Source: Diplocarpon mali
Taxonomy: Eukaryota; Ascomycota; Leotiomycetes; Helotiales; Drepanopezizaceae
Direction of reading: 5' to 3'
NCBI GenBank assembly: GCA_024741835.1
Contig: JAENRP010000513.1
Span: 1-22,647 of the forward strand
DNA: 22,647 nt
Shown piece after piece: positions 1 to 9,116 of this stretch. The position numbers and the translations under genes are program-made. Each line of letters opens with the position of its first letter. The first letter of the stretch is position 1. Below the pieces are notes generated by a model, which was not told where the DNA came from, did not search any database, and saw only the letters and a program-made list of their open reading frames with translations.

Positions 1-625
1 TCCCTGATATTGTACCCTAAAACATCCATCCAATCTTCCTTTGGTATCGATCTTCTATACAATCTGAATTGTATAGCTCATTATCTCCTATCTTTCGAGT
101 AATCCAATCTTTTATATGTTTTCCCAGCTGAACCCAAGTCTCATCACTCCAACAGATTGTAAACCATTGTTCTTCTATCCAATCTTCATGCTCAATAGCC
201 CATTGAAGTCGCTGTATCTTATTTGTATATGTAAGAGGAGGCTTTCGTCGTGCAATACGTCGAACATACCCCTCTTTTTTAAATGCTATTCGAATTGCAT
301 GTTCTCCACAATCGAAATTCAAAATCGTAAGAATATCGGCCCATCGAGTACATCGAGCTGTTCTTAAAGATGTAACCCATTCAATAAGACGTTTGCGTTA
401 AGGCGTATTTAATAAGACTTTTCGACCGCAATAGCGTTTCTTTTAAGGAGTAAGTCGATTTGAAAGAGCGTATTGAACTTGACCAACAGTTAGATTTAAC
501 TATAAGGCAATCTGATCTTGAGTGAAACCAGCATCATAATACAAAGTCTCACATTTTAATCGATCGTCTCAAGACGTTTGTTTTCGTAGTGTTTTAGGGA
601 CTAGTACTTGAGATGTCGAATTCAT
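1..625 (-). pseudogene. Tc1/mariner-family transposase, RIP-decayed, cut by the left edge
   Basis: Reading the minus strand from an ATG at 623-625, one uninterrupted frame runs to the window edge with five in-frame stops at 569-571 (TGA), 500-502 (TAG), 443-445 (TAA), 398-400 (TAA) and 17-19 (TAG) and no frameshift. The N-terminal part, with an AGFTQDQIA stretch, looks like the helix-turn-helix DNA-binding region of Tc1-like transposases. The WSDETWV motif (Asp at 143-145) matches the first catalytic Asp of the DDE nuclease, and after the last stop the frame continues as GTISG, as expected in this family. The remaining catalytic acidic residues lie outside the window. Each stop is one C-to-T or G-to-A step from Gln, Trp or Arg codons, which fits RIP. 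An inactive copy; family assignment is firm, the exact lineage is not. Confidence 0.88.
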
Positions 626-690
626 ATTGATTTCTTAGAGAATATACTATAAAAGCGGCAAATCAGCATCCTTTATTCATTGGCAGTACC
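626..690. repeat. Possible terminal region of the Tc1/mariner copy
   Basis: The sequence just outside the transposase start is AT-rich and reaches CAG at 684-686 followed by TA at 687-688. Tc1/mariner elements insert at TA and often end in CAG/CTG, so the element could end here. The opposite inverted repeat is outside the window, so this boundary cannot be confirmed. Confidence 0.3.
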
Positions 691-1336
691 CCTTGTCGAA
701 ACCCTTGCACAATAGAAGGTTCTAGTATAGCGCACAGACAGAAAACCTCAAATTATTTCGCCATGGACTAAGTATATACACATTTGTATATACCTTGCTA
801 CAGGCCCGACCAACACCCCCTCCGCATGCCCCCAACGGTGAGTCTCAAGCGTTGCTCGCCAGGTCCCCTCGACTCGCCGATGGCGCTTGTCTGGCCTACA
901 CCCATGTTCTCCTACGCCCAAACCCCCCTTCTCTCGCGGGCGCTCAGGGCGGGCACTGGGCACATCTCCTCGCACATACTACCGTACCGTACGCACATGC
1001 GGACATGATCCCGGACTCGACGCCCGCGCACCGTTCTGGCATACGGGCGGAAGGCTCTCTGTATTGCAAGGGTCCTCTCACCGGGGGGGTAATCCACCTG
1101 AGATCTGAATGTGAGCTCGCCGCTTCCCAGGGGTTCAGAAATCCACTGGAGCATCGCGCGCGTATCTACTGTAGGTATCCCCTTGCTCACCTGGCCGGAG
1201 GAAAAAACACCACGAGCCGCGATGGACGATTCCCGTACCGTGCAGGGCTCAAGGCGTGGAGCTCCCGTCTATCACAGGACTCAAGCGGTCGCAGGGGAGA
1301 TGCGGCAGAGATGCAACGCAGCGATCAAAATACAGG

Positions 1337-1418
1337 CGTTTAACCGAGTATCGTCTTGGTATCTTCTATACGTATAGACGTTTAAGCCAGTATCGTCTCA
1401 GCATCTACTATAGGCACA
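1337..1418. repeat. Imperfect tandem dimer, 42-bp unit
   Basis: CGTTTAA followed by AGTATCGTCT and ATCT.CTATA occurs at 1337 and again at 1379, a spacing of exactly 42 bp, with scattered substitutions between the copies. The origin is unknown; it looks like a local duplication. Confidence 0.7.
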
Positions 1419-1602
1419 GTCGTCGACTCGGGACAATCCCGAAACTCCCGCAGTCGGCCAGGTACGGGATCCGGGCGTCGGATGGCGCGCCTCTCCTCTC
1501 GGTCCGCCCTCTGCACGGAGGTCCGGACGCGTGCGGAGACTCTGCTGTGACGAGCCAGCCCCCTGGTCCATCCCCAGAACGTATGCGAGGCACATGGCCG
1601 CA

Positions 1603-1629
1603 GGGTCGGGTCGGGTCGGGTCGGGTCGG
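1603..1629 (+). repeat. GGGTC pentamer array with G-quadruplex potential
   Basis: Five GGG tracts at 1603, 1608, 1613, 1618 and 1623 are separated by two-base TC loops and followed by GG. Four or more G3 tracts with 1-7 base loops is the usual pattern for an intramolecular G-quadruplex. It is not the TTAGGG telomere repeat of most filamentous ascomycetes. Confidence 0.75.
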
Positions 1630-1667
1630 AAAACGGCATCTCCATCCCGCCCGCGTCCCGTGACTCG

Positions 1668-1719
1668 CTTCCCCTCTCCCCTCTCCCCTCTCCCCCCTCC
1701 CCTCTCCCCTCTCCCCGCC
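1668..1719. repeat. Homopyrimidine CCCCTCT mirror tract
   Basis: About 50 bases are almost entirely C and T, in CCCCTCT-like units arranged nearly symmetrically around a central C6 run. Long mirror-symmetric polypurine/polypyrimidine tracts can form triplex (H-DNA), and the G-rich minus strand also fits a G-quadruplex pattern. No function can be assigned. Confidence 0.7.
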
Positions 1720-1926
1720 TGCAGTCATCCGTCGCCGGCGGGGGGTCGTGAGGGGGCGACGGCCGCTCTCCCTTACCGCACACGCCGCACGCCGCACGTC
1801 CCGACGAGGGTGTCCGGCATCTCCCGTCGGGGCTCCTGGTTGCGCGGGACTTGGGTGTCGCACCGCCAGAAGGGTGCAGCGGCACCAGGTTGGTTGTACG
1901 AATACGAGCAGATGCAGAGCAGAGTC

Positions 1927-1953
1927 GATGCAGATGCAGATGCAGATGCAGAT
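1927..1953. repeat. GATGCA hexanucleotide microsatellite
   Basis: The hexamer GATGCA is repeated four times perfectly and then runs into GATAC. It lies in non-coding sequence; the Asp-Ala repeats it gives in translation are an accident of the unit. Confidence 0.75.
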
Positions 1954-2335
1954 ACCCTACTCCGCAGTATGCTCTCCTGCTTTTGCCCCCAGGGCACGTG
2001 ACGCTCGAAATGCTGGTGTCTGCGTGGCGCCAGAGCAGCTGCCCGTGCCTGTTTACCGCATTCACGACCCCCGTGCCGACTCTCCAGGCGCTGATCGCCT
2101 GCCCCTGGTCTGTCTCCCGTGGGGTACACGCACCAGCTCTGCCCTGGCACAGCCGACCACCTCTCCGCTGGGGCCGGGTGGGGGTGAGGAGAAGGCCGGG
2201 AGCGTTGTGGGCTCGACGATGTGATCGGGCATGCGATGTTTTACCGCGTGGTGTTGGGAGCTAGGTGGGGTTGTGAAGTGGGTGGAATTCCAAAGCTGAG
2301 TGCTGTTTGGAATACGTGACATTACAAAGCAGACG

Positions 2336-2835
2336 AATTAAATAGATGATCTTTCAGTTGGGTGATATTATAATACAGATGGTCTTTGAAATAGATGATA
2401 TATAAGCGGGTGATACTTGGACTAGATGATGCTTTAATTAGATGATATTCTAACTAGATGATACTCTACCTAGGGAATCTTCTAATAGATGATGATTTAA
2501 GCTTATAATACTCAACTATATAATACTCAATTTTATAATACTTAATTATATATTACTTGATTATATAATACTTGATTATATGATACTTAACTATATAATA
2601 CTCAGCTATATAATACTCAGCTATGTAATACATAATTATATAATACTCAGTTATATAATACTCAACTATACAATACTCAACTATACAATACTCAACTATA
2701 CAATACTCAACTATACAATACTCAACTATACAATACTCAACTATACAATACTCAACTATACAATACTCAACTACCTACTTGAATTAGATAATATTCAAAC
2801 TACACAATACTCAAACCAGATCATATTCTCACTAA
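2336..2835. repeat. AT-rich minisatellite, 15-16 bp unit
   Basis: The core from 2671 to about 2773 is nearly seven perfect copies of the 15-mer CAATACTCAACTATA. To the left, progressively diverged copies (TATAATACTCAACTA-like, then 16-bp TAGATGATATTCTAAC-like units) run back to about 2340; to the right, the units decay over some 60 bp. Composition drops sharply from the GC-rich flanks. Homogeneity at one end and divergence at the other suggests local expansion by slippage or unequal exchange. An open frame at 2580-2861 encoding a YTILN pentapeptide repeat is a by-product of a unit length divisible by three. Confidence 0.85.
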
Positions 2836-3276
2836 ACAATATCACCCCCCTCACATCCTAAACCAGATAACACCTCAACTAGTCGCTATCATCCACCCCC
2901 TACACTCACCCTACGACAAATCTCCCGACAAATCTCCCGACAACCCAGACGATCGTCCCCACTACGCGACAGAGCGCCTCCTCGTCGACTCGTCAGAGGT
3001 TGGGCCCCGACCACGCCTCCCCACCGGTGGATGCCCCCCCCCGTGACTGCGTCGGACGAGGGCCGGCCGGGTCGGGCGGGCCCGACGTCCGATCCGGATC
3101 AGGTGCGCGCTTGATCTCGCCGCGGGGGGCCCGTCAGATCGTTAAGATCCCCCCCCTCCCCCCCGGGACGGGAAGCCCCGGGTGGCCGGCCGCGGTGGGG
3201 CGGTGTGTGGCGCCGCGGGGGGACCGTCGCGGACCGCGTCTGCAGTGTCCTGGACGGTGAGGTGGTTTCGCAGACG

Positions 3277-3376
3277 GTCATGTGGCGTCACGTGTGGTTA
3301 TGTGGTATCTTGTGCATGTGTGGTCATGTGGTATCATGTGCGGTCATATGGTGTCATGTGCATGTGCGGTCATGTC
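3277..3376 (+). repeat. Degenerate GTCATGTGG-type short repeat array
   Basis: Variants of GTCATGTGG, GTCATGTGC and GTATCATGTG recur roughly every 9-20 bases across about 100 bp. One variant contains a CACGTG core near its start. It may be a decayed minisatellite or a cluster of E-box-like sites; nothing more can be said from sequence alone. Confidence 0.55.
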
Positions 3377-4281
3377 GTTGTCCATGTACTCGCGTCGACG
3401 GGAGCCAGGAGACGGCAAATCCACCACATCCTGCCTCCCTCCCCCCGGACTGTACGGACAAGACCGCGCGGCACGGCTTCCCGTCCACCAGCCGCCCTCA
3501 CCCTCACCCTCACGTGGCCGGACGCCCCCTGCATCTTCCGGGCAGACGACGCATCTGCCACCCCCGCCCGCCCTGCCTGAGGCAGAGCAGACGAGACGGT
3601 CTGGCTCCATCCATCCTGAGACGTGACTGTGACGAGCAACGGCCCTGCTAACGAGTACCACATCCCCTTCACCCCCTTCACCCCCATCCCCCCCCATCAC
3701 CAACCATCACCAACCATCGCTCACCACACACACAGACACCACAGACTGCTTGGCCGCCTCTCGGAGCTTTCCATCTCATCTGGACCTCGCAGGCATCGGA
3801 AGCCCTGGGCCTGGGCCTGGGCGCGGGAGGGGGCGAGGGGGACGGTCAAGCACCTCGCCTTCTCCATCACCAGGGGGGGGGGAGAAGAGAGCACGAGGAA
3901 GAGTCGGCAGAGCTGGAGCTGGACGATGAGTCTGCACACACTCACTCCGTCTGCAGCCGAGTCTGCAGACTCGAGAACCTCGCGCAGGAGACGCTCCTCG
4001 ACGAACTCATACTCCCGCGCTGCCTCGGCACTCTCCTGCCCACGACGGCGTGGCTCGCACTCGCACTCGCACGAGTAACTCGTTCTCGACCGACCCCTCG
4101 AGCTACAGCAGCAAACTTCCAGGGACTCGTCCCCCACCCTCACAAGCCGGCCCTGGCTCCCAGCCCCCCTGGCTTTTCGGCTTTTTCCAGTCCAGCGTTG
4201 CCCTACTCGGGACCCACCGCCCCCCCCCATCTTTCCAACGGGGATTGGTCCCCTGCAAAGTACGACGGCGAGAGACTGTAC

Positions 4282-4298
4282 GATCTCGCGAGATCTCG
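4282..4298. promoter_or_regulatory. Overlapping perfect palindromes upstream of the Zn2Cys6 gene
   Basis: GATCTCGCGAGATC (4282-4295) is a perfect 14-bp palindrome and overlaps a second perfect one, CGAGATCTCG (4289-4298). The site is about 680 bp before the start codon of the transcription factor gene. Dyads of this kind can be binding sites for dimeric factors, but no known fungal consensus is claimed. Confidence 0.3.
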
Positions 4299-4976
4299 TC
4301 TGACTGTATTTGCCCTACGATAGAGCAACTCCACTCGCACTCTACTTGGAACCCTCGTCCCACCCGCCCCGCGCCGCTCGATTTGCTACCAGTTCAACCG
4401 GGACACGGACGGGCCCAGGGGAGACGGGTCTTGCTTTCTTCTGCGACGCTTCGTGTTTCTTCACCACCACCGTCCCGGACACAACGTGCCGGCACCTATC
4501 CGGGTCGCAAGTCGCATCGCGTGCCCTTCGCGTGCCCTCCGCGCACCCACCAGCTCGCCCCGTCGGATCGTCGTGCCATTATTCCCGCCTCGTCTTGACC
4601 AGGTTGCGCATGGGGTCGCTGCGCAACGGCTCTCTCTCGCCAGTGGTCCTCGATCCCCTCCCCCCCCACTGCCCCTTCGCTCCGACGACCGACCTTGACC
4701 TGCCTCGACCTGCCCGTGCTTCACCTGCCAAAGTTTCACGTCACGTCTGGCAACTGCCATTCTGTCACTCGCTCACAGGGCACTTCGACGTCGGCGACGT
4801 CCAATCTGCTCTTGCCATTCATCAGTCTACATCCATCTTCCGTGCCCCCCGCCCCTCCAGCAAGAGAGCAAGTGAGTGAGCGCAGTACCCGGACGCCTTG
4901 TCAACGCAATCGAGGTCGCATCACTCGTGGAAGATCCGCCAGGAAGACGACTCGGTGCTCTCGGCCAGTCGCCAGG

Positions 4977-7418
4977 ATGGTGTACTGTGGGAAGCCCTCG
5001 AAGGGCTGCCAGATGTGTCGAACGCGTCGAATCAAGGTAAATGAGAGCGAGAGCCGCAGCTCCTCCCGACCCCCAAGTTCTCTCGAGCGAGCAAGCTCTT
5101 CTCCCGGTGAGCTCCTGCTGACCTCCCATCTCAGTGTGACGAGACCAAACCCACATGCAACCAATGCGCCAAATCGAGGCGCGTGTGTCCCGGGTACAAG
5201 GACGATTTTGACCTCGTCTTCCGTAATGAGACCCAAGCGACCGAGAGGCGGGCCAGGAGAGCGCTCAACACCAAGAGGACCGCCGCTCAGCTCACGCTCG
5301 CCACGCAGCAAGCGTCGTTTCCCTCTCCCCAGGCCCAAGAGAAGAGCGATGCGGAGCGCTCGCCGACGCTGATAGCGCCGAACCCCGGACAGGATGCGTC
5401 GGGCGCCGTGGTGCCGAGGGGAGGACTCGCGGCGATTCCGGTACCCCTTGATCAGCAGGCGCCTTGTTTCTTCGTGTCGAACTTCGTCGTCGCCCCGAAG
5501 CATCAGTCGCGAGGGTACTTCGATTTCCTGCTCCCCATGTTGAGGAACGAGAGCGCAGATTCGCACCTCTCCCTCGCCTTTTCCGCCGTGGCCATGGCAT
5601 CGCTGGCGAACCGACCCAACACACGAGGTCGGCGTCAACTCTTTGGCCAGGCTGTCGGCAAGTACACGAGGGCGTTGAAGGCGACGAACGTGGCGCTGCA
5701 GAACTCGGTGCACCAGAAGTCGGACCAGACGCTCGCCGCCATTCTGATGCTGGGATTTTACGAGGTAGGCGGCCGAGATAGGTACGTCCGACGGCGAGTG
5801 GACCGAGACTGATTTCGCCCCAGACAATCGCGTCGGAGAAGACCAGTGCGATGGCCTGGTACTCGCACATCGAGGGCGCGGTGCAGCTGGTCAAGATGCG
5901 AGGCAGGAAGCAGATGCGGACCAAGACCGGCTACTCGCTCTTCGTCGCGGTGAGACAGCAGATGGTGAGTACCACCAGGTGAACCCCGCACCGGATTGCG
6001 GATGCTGACGACCGCGCGCCCCAGGTCGTGTCCGTCCTCTCGGGCTCGAAACCCCTCACGAACGGGACCGAGTGGTGGACCCCCGACATGGGGAGAGACG
6101 AGATCGGCATGTTCGTCACGATGCTCGGGTGTCGAGTCGCGGAGATGCGATCAGAGCTCAACCACGCACTCTCGTCGTTCCCCCGGACCCCGGATTACTC
6201 GCAACAACTCACCAGCATCATGAAGCGCTTCGAAGACTTGGAGAGGGGGTGCGTGGATTGGGAGGCCCGACTCCCCGAGGAGTGGAGGCCACGCACCGTG
6301 GCCTGGGTGGACCACGTCCTCGACGGCGACATTACGAAGGCCGAGGTCTTCCCTGGGAGGGTCGACATGTACACCGACGTGACGATCGCCAACATCTGGA
6401 ACCAGTTCCGGATCGCGAGGCTCTTCATCTCGGGCGCCGTCGTCCGCTGTGCCGCGTGGATCTGCGCGCCCGTCGACTACCGCACGACCCCCGAGTACGC
6501 CCACGCGGTCAGGTTATGCGGCGACCTGGTTACGGACGTCATCGCCGGCACCCCTTACCTGCTCGGCTGGCGCGTAGGCCAGAGCGGGATCCTCAGGTCC
6601 GAAAATTTCTCGAGCTGGTCCGAGGAGAGCGGTGCGACGACCGCGAAGGCCATCGGAGGCTTCTTCGTCATGTGGCCGCTCTTCTCCATCTCCAACACGG
6701 ACTACATCTCCGATTCCCAGAGAGTCTGGGCCAAAGCTCGGCTGCTGTACGTGAGCGAGATTCTGGGATTGAACCACGCGAAGGTGTTGAGCAATGTGCG
6801 TCACGTATACCCCCGCCCCCTCGCCTTTTGCCGGCAAGCGAGTCAGCTGACGGATAGCAGTTCTATCTCCGCCTCCCATCTATGATTATCCGGCGCGATA
6901 TGATGATGAACGCAGCCCCCGCCCTGCAGCAGACCTTGGTCGTGGGATGTGCCCGCAGCTTCTCCCCTCCTGTGGCCGCGAACACTTCGCAGCACATCAC
7001 GACTAGTACTATCAGCAAACTCGCTACCGCTAACCGCTTCAGCGACGACAACGACGACAGCGGCCCCAACCAGAACAACAACGCCACTAATACTTCTCAA
7101 CCCGTCCACATGACACCTTCTCAGCACTTCAACGCCCATGCGCAGGCGCTCAACGCCGTTTCCCACGACACCTCCGCGAACACCTCCTACGCACACGCCA
7201 ACCCCGACGACTCCAATTCCTACATCTCGACCAGCACGCCCGGGGACCTAGCCCCCAGCTCGAGCGGCCTCCCGCTGTACACGCTGAACCCGCTGCAGCA
7301 GCGCGAAGCGATGATCAAGGAGACCTGGGAGAACGAGCGGAGGAGCCTGCTCAAGAAAGCGAGTAACCAGCAGGGAGATTCGGTGGAGAGGCTGCTCGCG
7401 AACTACTTTGTCGTTTAG
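4977..7418 (+). CDS. Zn(II)2Cys6 fungal-specific transcription factor (719 aa, five exons)
   Basis: Exons: 4977-5036, 5135-5764, 5824-5964, 6025-6795, 6861-7418; introns are 98, 59, 60 and 65 bp, all GT-AG, and the frame is kept throughout. The N-terminus is a binuclear zinc cluster, CX2CX6CX6CX2CX6C, with cysteines 11, 14, 21, 28, 31 and 38; the first intron falls exactly between Lys20 and Cys21. After a basic linker, residues about 90-540 are a helical region like the fungal-specific factor domain, with MAWYSHIEGAVQLVKMRG typical of this group. The last 170 residues are rich in Asn, Ser and Thr and likely disordered. Such proteins bind CGG-containing sites in the nucleus; the target genes cannot be told. 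Codon third positions are strongly G/C. The start is chosen because MVYCGKPSKGCQMC is the usual beginning of this subfamily. Confidence 0.92.
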
Positions 7419-7901
7419 CACTCGTGGCGTGCTGCCGGATGCACGTGAGATGCCCAAGTCGTATTGAAGCAGCGGGAGGTCTGGGGAGGCGTCAGGAAGC
7501 GGTCGGTTCCGGTCCCACGAGTTTGGTTTCGGTGCGCGTGTTTGGTGTCAGAAGAGGAATGCCAAGCGGGTTTTACGGATGGTCTGTGTATCACAAATAA
7601 TCATTGCACCGCTGGCCCCGGGCAAGAAGTCGGGCTTGGGCGCCCCCCTGGGTGTTGGGTGGCTATATCCCGGCCTATGGGCTCTTGGGAGGTGGAGAGT
7701 CGGTTGATGGGTTCTCTGGGGTGTGACGCGTATTAGCAATCGCCTGCAGCGAATTACAGGTTCCCGGTATATTTTATCTAGATGTTATGATACCATCTGT
7801 TCGACCAGCTCTGCGCCGCACCGCACCCTTCCAGCCGCGTCGGTGCCGGGTGTAGAATCCCTCCTTCAGTCGGCGATCCCAGACCGTCGAGGGCCACACC
7901 T
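7419..7901. other. Convergent intergenic region between the transcription factor and VPS51
   Basis: Both flanking genes end here, so it should hold two 3' untranslated regions. Composition falls from GC-rich to mixed, with an AT-rich stretch near 7765-7795 where polyadenylation sites could lie. I see no gene or RNA structure. Confidence 0.5.
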
Positions 7902-8828
7902 TCAAGGCCCCGCCGCCGCCTCCCCCTTCAGAGCGGCCTCTCCCTCTGCGATACAAACATCCACGTCTCCTCCCCCGACACCTCTCTCCTTCCATCTCTC
8001 CAGCAGGCGCAACTCGGGCTCCCACGCCCTCCTCGCCTCCTCCATCTTGCCCTCCTGCACCAGCGCCCTCACCCGGCCGGGCGCGCCCAGCACCCGCCCA
8101 ACGACCGCCCTGGCCCTCGCCCGCCTCGCCCTCGCCTCCCTCTCGGCGCTCTCCCCCTCCTTCCGCAGGCCCTCCACCCCCCTCCGAATGCTCTCCACCA
8201 ACTCCTCGACACTCTCCACGCCCTGCCCCTCCCCCGTCGTGCTCCCGTGCCCCTCCCTCTCCCTTCGCCCCGTGCCCGCGCCGACGCCCTCCCTCATGCG
8301 CCCGATCATCTCCGTCGCCACGATGAGCTTGCTGTAGTTGTCGTACACCAGCGCCTTCCTCTCCGCGTCCAGCGCCCGCACGTCCCCCAGCACGCCCTGG
8401 TAGATCGCCAGCACCTCCCCGAGCGGCTTCTCCTCCAGGGTGGCCTTCACGTACGCCGCGGCGTCGAAGCCCGGGCTGTCCACCCCGCCGCCGCCGGCGG
8501 CCTCGTCGTCATAGTGGAGGGAGTGCAGCGAGCTGGTGCCCGGCGAGCTGGGGTGCGGGTGCGGCGGCGACGTGGTGGGGGCCGCGGCTTGGAGGTTGTA
8601 GTACTCGCGCAGGGCGGCGCGGTTGCGTCTGGGAACGACGGAGGGGGCGTGGGGAGGATCCGCTGGGGTGGGCGCATTTGGAGGTGGGTGTGTAGGGGAG
8701 AGGGGTGCGTCGGAGGAGCGCGAGGTGTCGAGGGACGGGCGCGAGGAGGAGGTTGGTGTTGTGAAGGAGAGGAGGGGGATGCGGCGGCCTGAGAGGGAGG
8801 GGTCCCGTGGGGAGGCTATCGTTGACAT
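7902..8828 (-). CDS. VPS51: Vps51, subunit of the GARP vesicle-tethering complex (308 aa, intronless)
   Basis: GARP (Vps51-54) tethers endosome-derived vesicles at the late Golgi; Vps51 is its small subunit and also links the complex to the Golgi t-SNARE Tlg1. Residues 1-65 are Ser/Pro/Thr-rich. RRNRAALREYYNL (67-79), FDAAAYVKATLEE (121-133) and the helical run LDAERKALVYDNYSKLIVAT (153-172) are the conserved signature of the Vps51/Vps67 family. The C-terminal part (about 205-300) is charged, rich in Glu/Arg/Ala and probably coiled coil. The start codon is preceded by an A-rich stretch. It is transcribed away from RMI1 across a 288-bp gap. The frame is very GC-rich, giving a long but meaningless antisense frame. 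Homology is judged from motifs, not from a search. Confidence 0.85.
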   Translation of the reverse strand: MSTIASPRDPSLSGRRIPLLSFTTPTSSSRPSLDTSRSSDAPLSPTHPPPNAPTPADPPHAPSVVPRRNRAALREYYNLQAAAPTTSPPHPHPSSPGTSSLHSLHYDDEAAGGGGVDSPGFDAAAYVKATLEEKPLGEVLAIYQGVLGDVRALDAERKALVYDNYSKLIVATEMIGRMREGVGAGTGRREREGHGSTTGEGQGVESVEELVESIRRGVEGLRKEGESAEREARARRARARAVVGRVLGAPGRVRALVQEGKMEEARRAWEPELRLLERWKERGVGGGDVDVCIAEGEAALKGEAAAGP

Positions 8829-9116
8829 TTTTCCTCTTTCCTCTTTCCGAGTGCTGCTGTGATGGGGGGGGAGTGGTCGGGTCAGAGGAGACGTGGTGAT
8901 TTCTTTTTTTTCCCTCTCGGGGAAGGGGGTCGTCTGTCGAGAGGTGGTTGAGGTTCGCGTGTGGGACGAGGCTGGGCGAGGCTGAGCGAGGCTGTGGGTC
9001 TGCGAGAGATAATTTCAAGAAGGGGTTTTTTTTCGCCCCGACTCGCCCCCCGCTCCACCATTGAGCACGCCAGCTCCACGCTCCCCCCCAAAGGAAGAAG
9101 AGAAAAAGGAGGCGGG
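8829..9116. promoter_or_regulatory. Shared divergent promoter region, VPS51 / RMI1
   Basis: The 288 bp between the two start codons must hold both 5' leaders and core promoters. It contains purine/pyrimidine-rich stretches (CCTCTTTCCTCTTTCC near 8830, T-runs at 8904 and 9026) but no clear TATA box. Confidence 0.55.

Larger units (their letters stand above)
691..4976. other. Long gene-free, GC-rich, repeat-laden intergenic region
   Basis: No open frame here resembles a known protein. The frames that exist are short, overlap on both strands, and are rich in Arg, Pro and Ser as expected from random GC-rich DNA. What is present are simple repeats, listed separately: a 42-bp tandem dimer, a GGGTC array, a pyrimidine tract, a GATGCA array, a large AT-rich minisatellite, a CATGTGG-like array and several C-runs. 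The last few hundred bases are CT-rich and probably hold the promoter and 5' leader of the downstream transcription factor. Confidence 0.6.

Noticed and set aside
1603..1629. Telomere-like repeat
   Set aside because: The unit is GGGTC, not TTAGGG, it is only 27 bases long and lies inside the chromosome arm.
1382..2065. 227-codon minus-strand frame and overlapping plus-strand frames
   Set aside because: Composition is Arg/Pro/Ser-rich on both strands, it runs through microsatellites and shows no family motif.
2336..2835. CRISPR-like array
   Set aside because: The repeats are directly adjacent with no unique spacers, and the DNA is eukaryotic.
2580..2861. Open frame encoding a YTILN pentapeptide repeat
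   Set aside because: It is the translation of the 15-bp minisatellite; the unit is a multiple of three, so any stop-free frame stays open. No flanking gene signals.
8247..8792. 181-codon plus-strand frame opposite VPS51
   Set aside because: Gly/Arg/Val-rich antisense shadow of VPS51 with no domain.
8961..9116. N-terminal extension of RMI1 by 52 residues
   Set aside because: The residues are Arg-rich and unlike the family; the ATG at 9117 gives the expected start.
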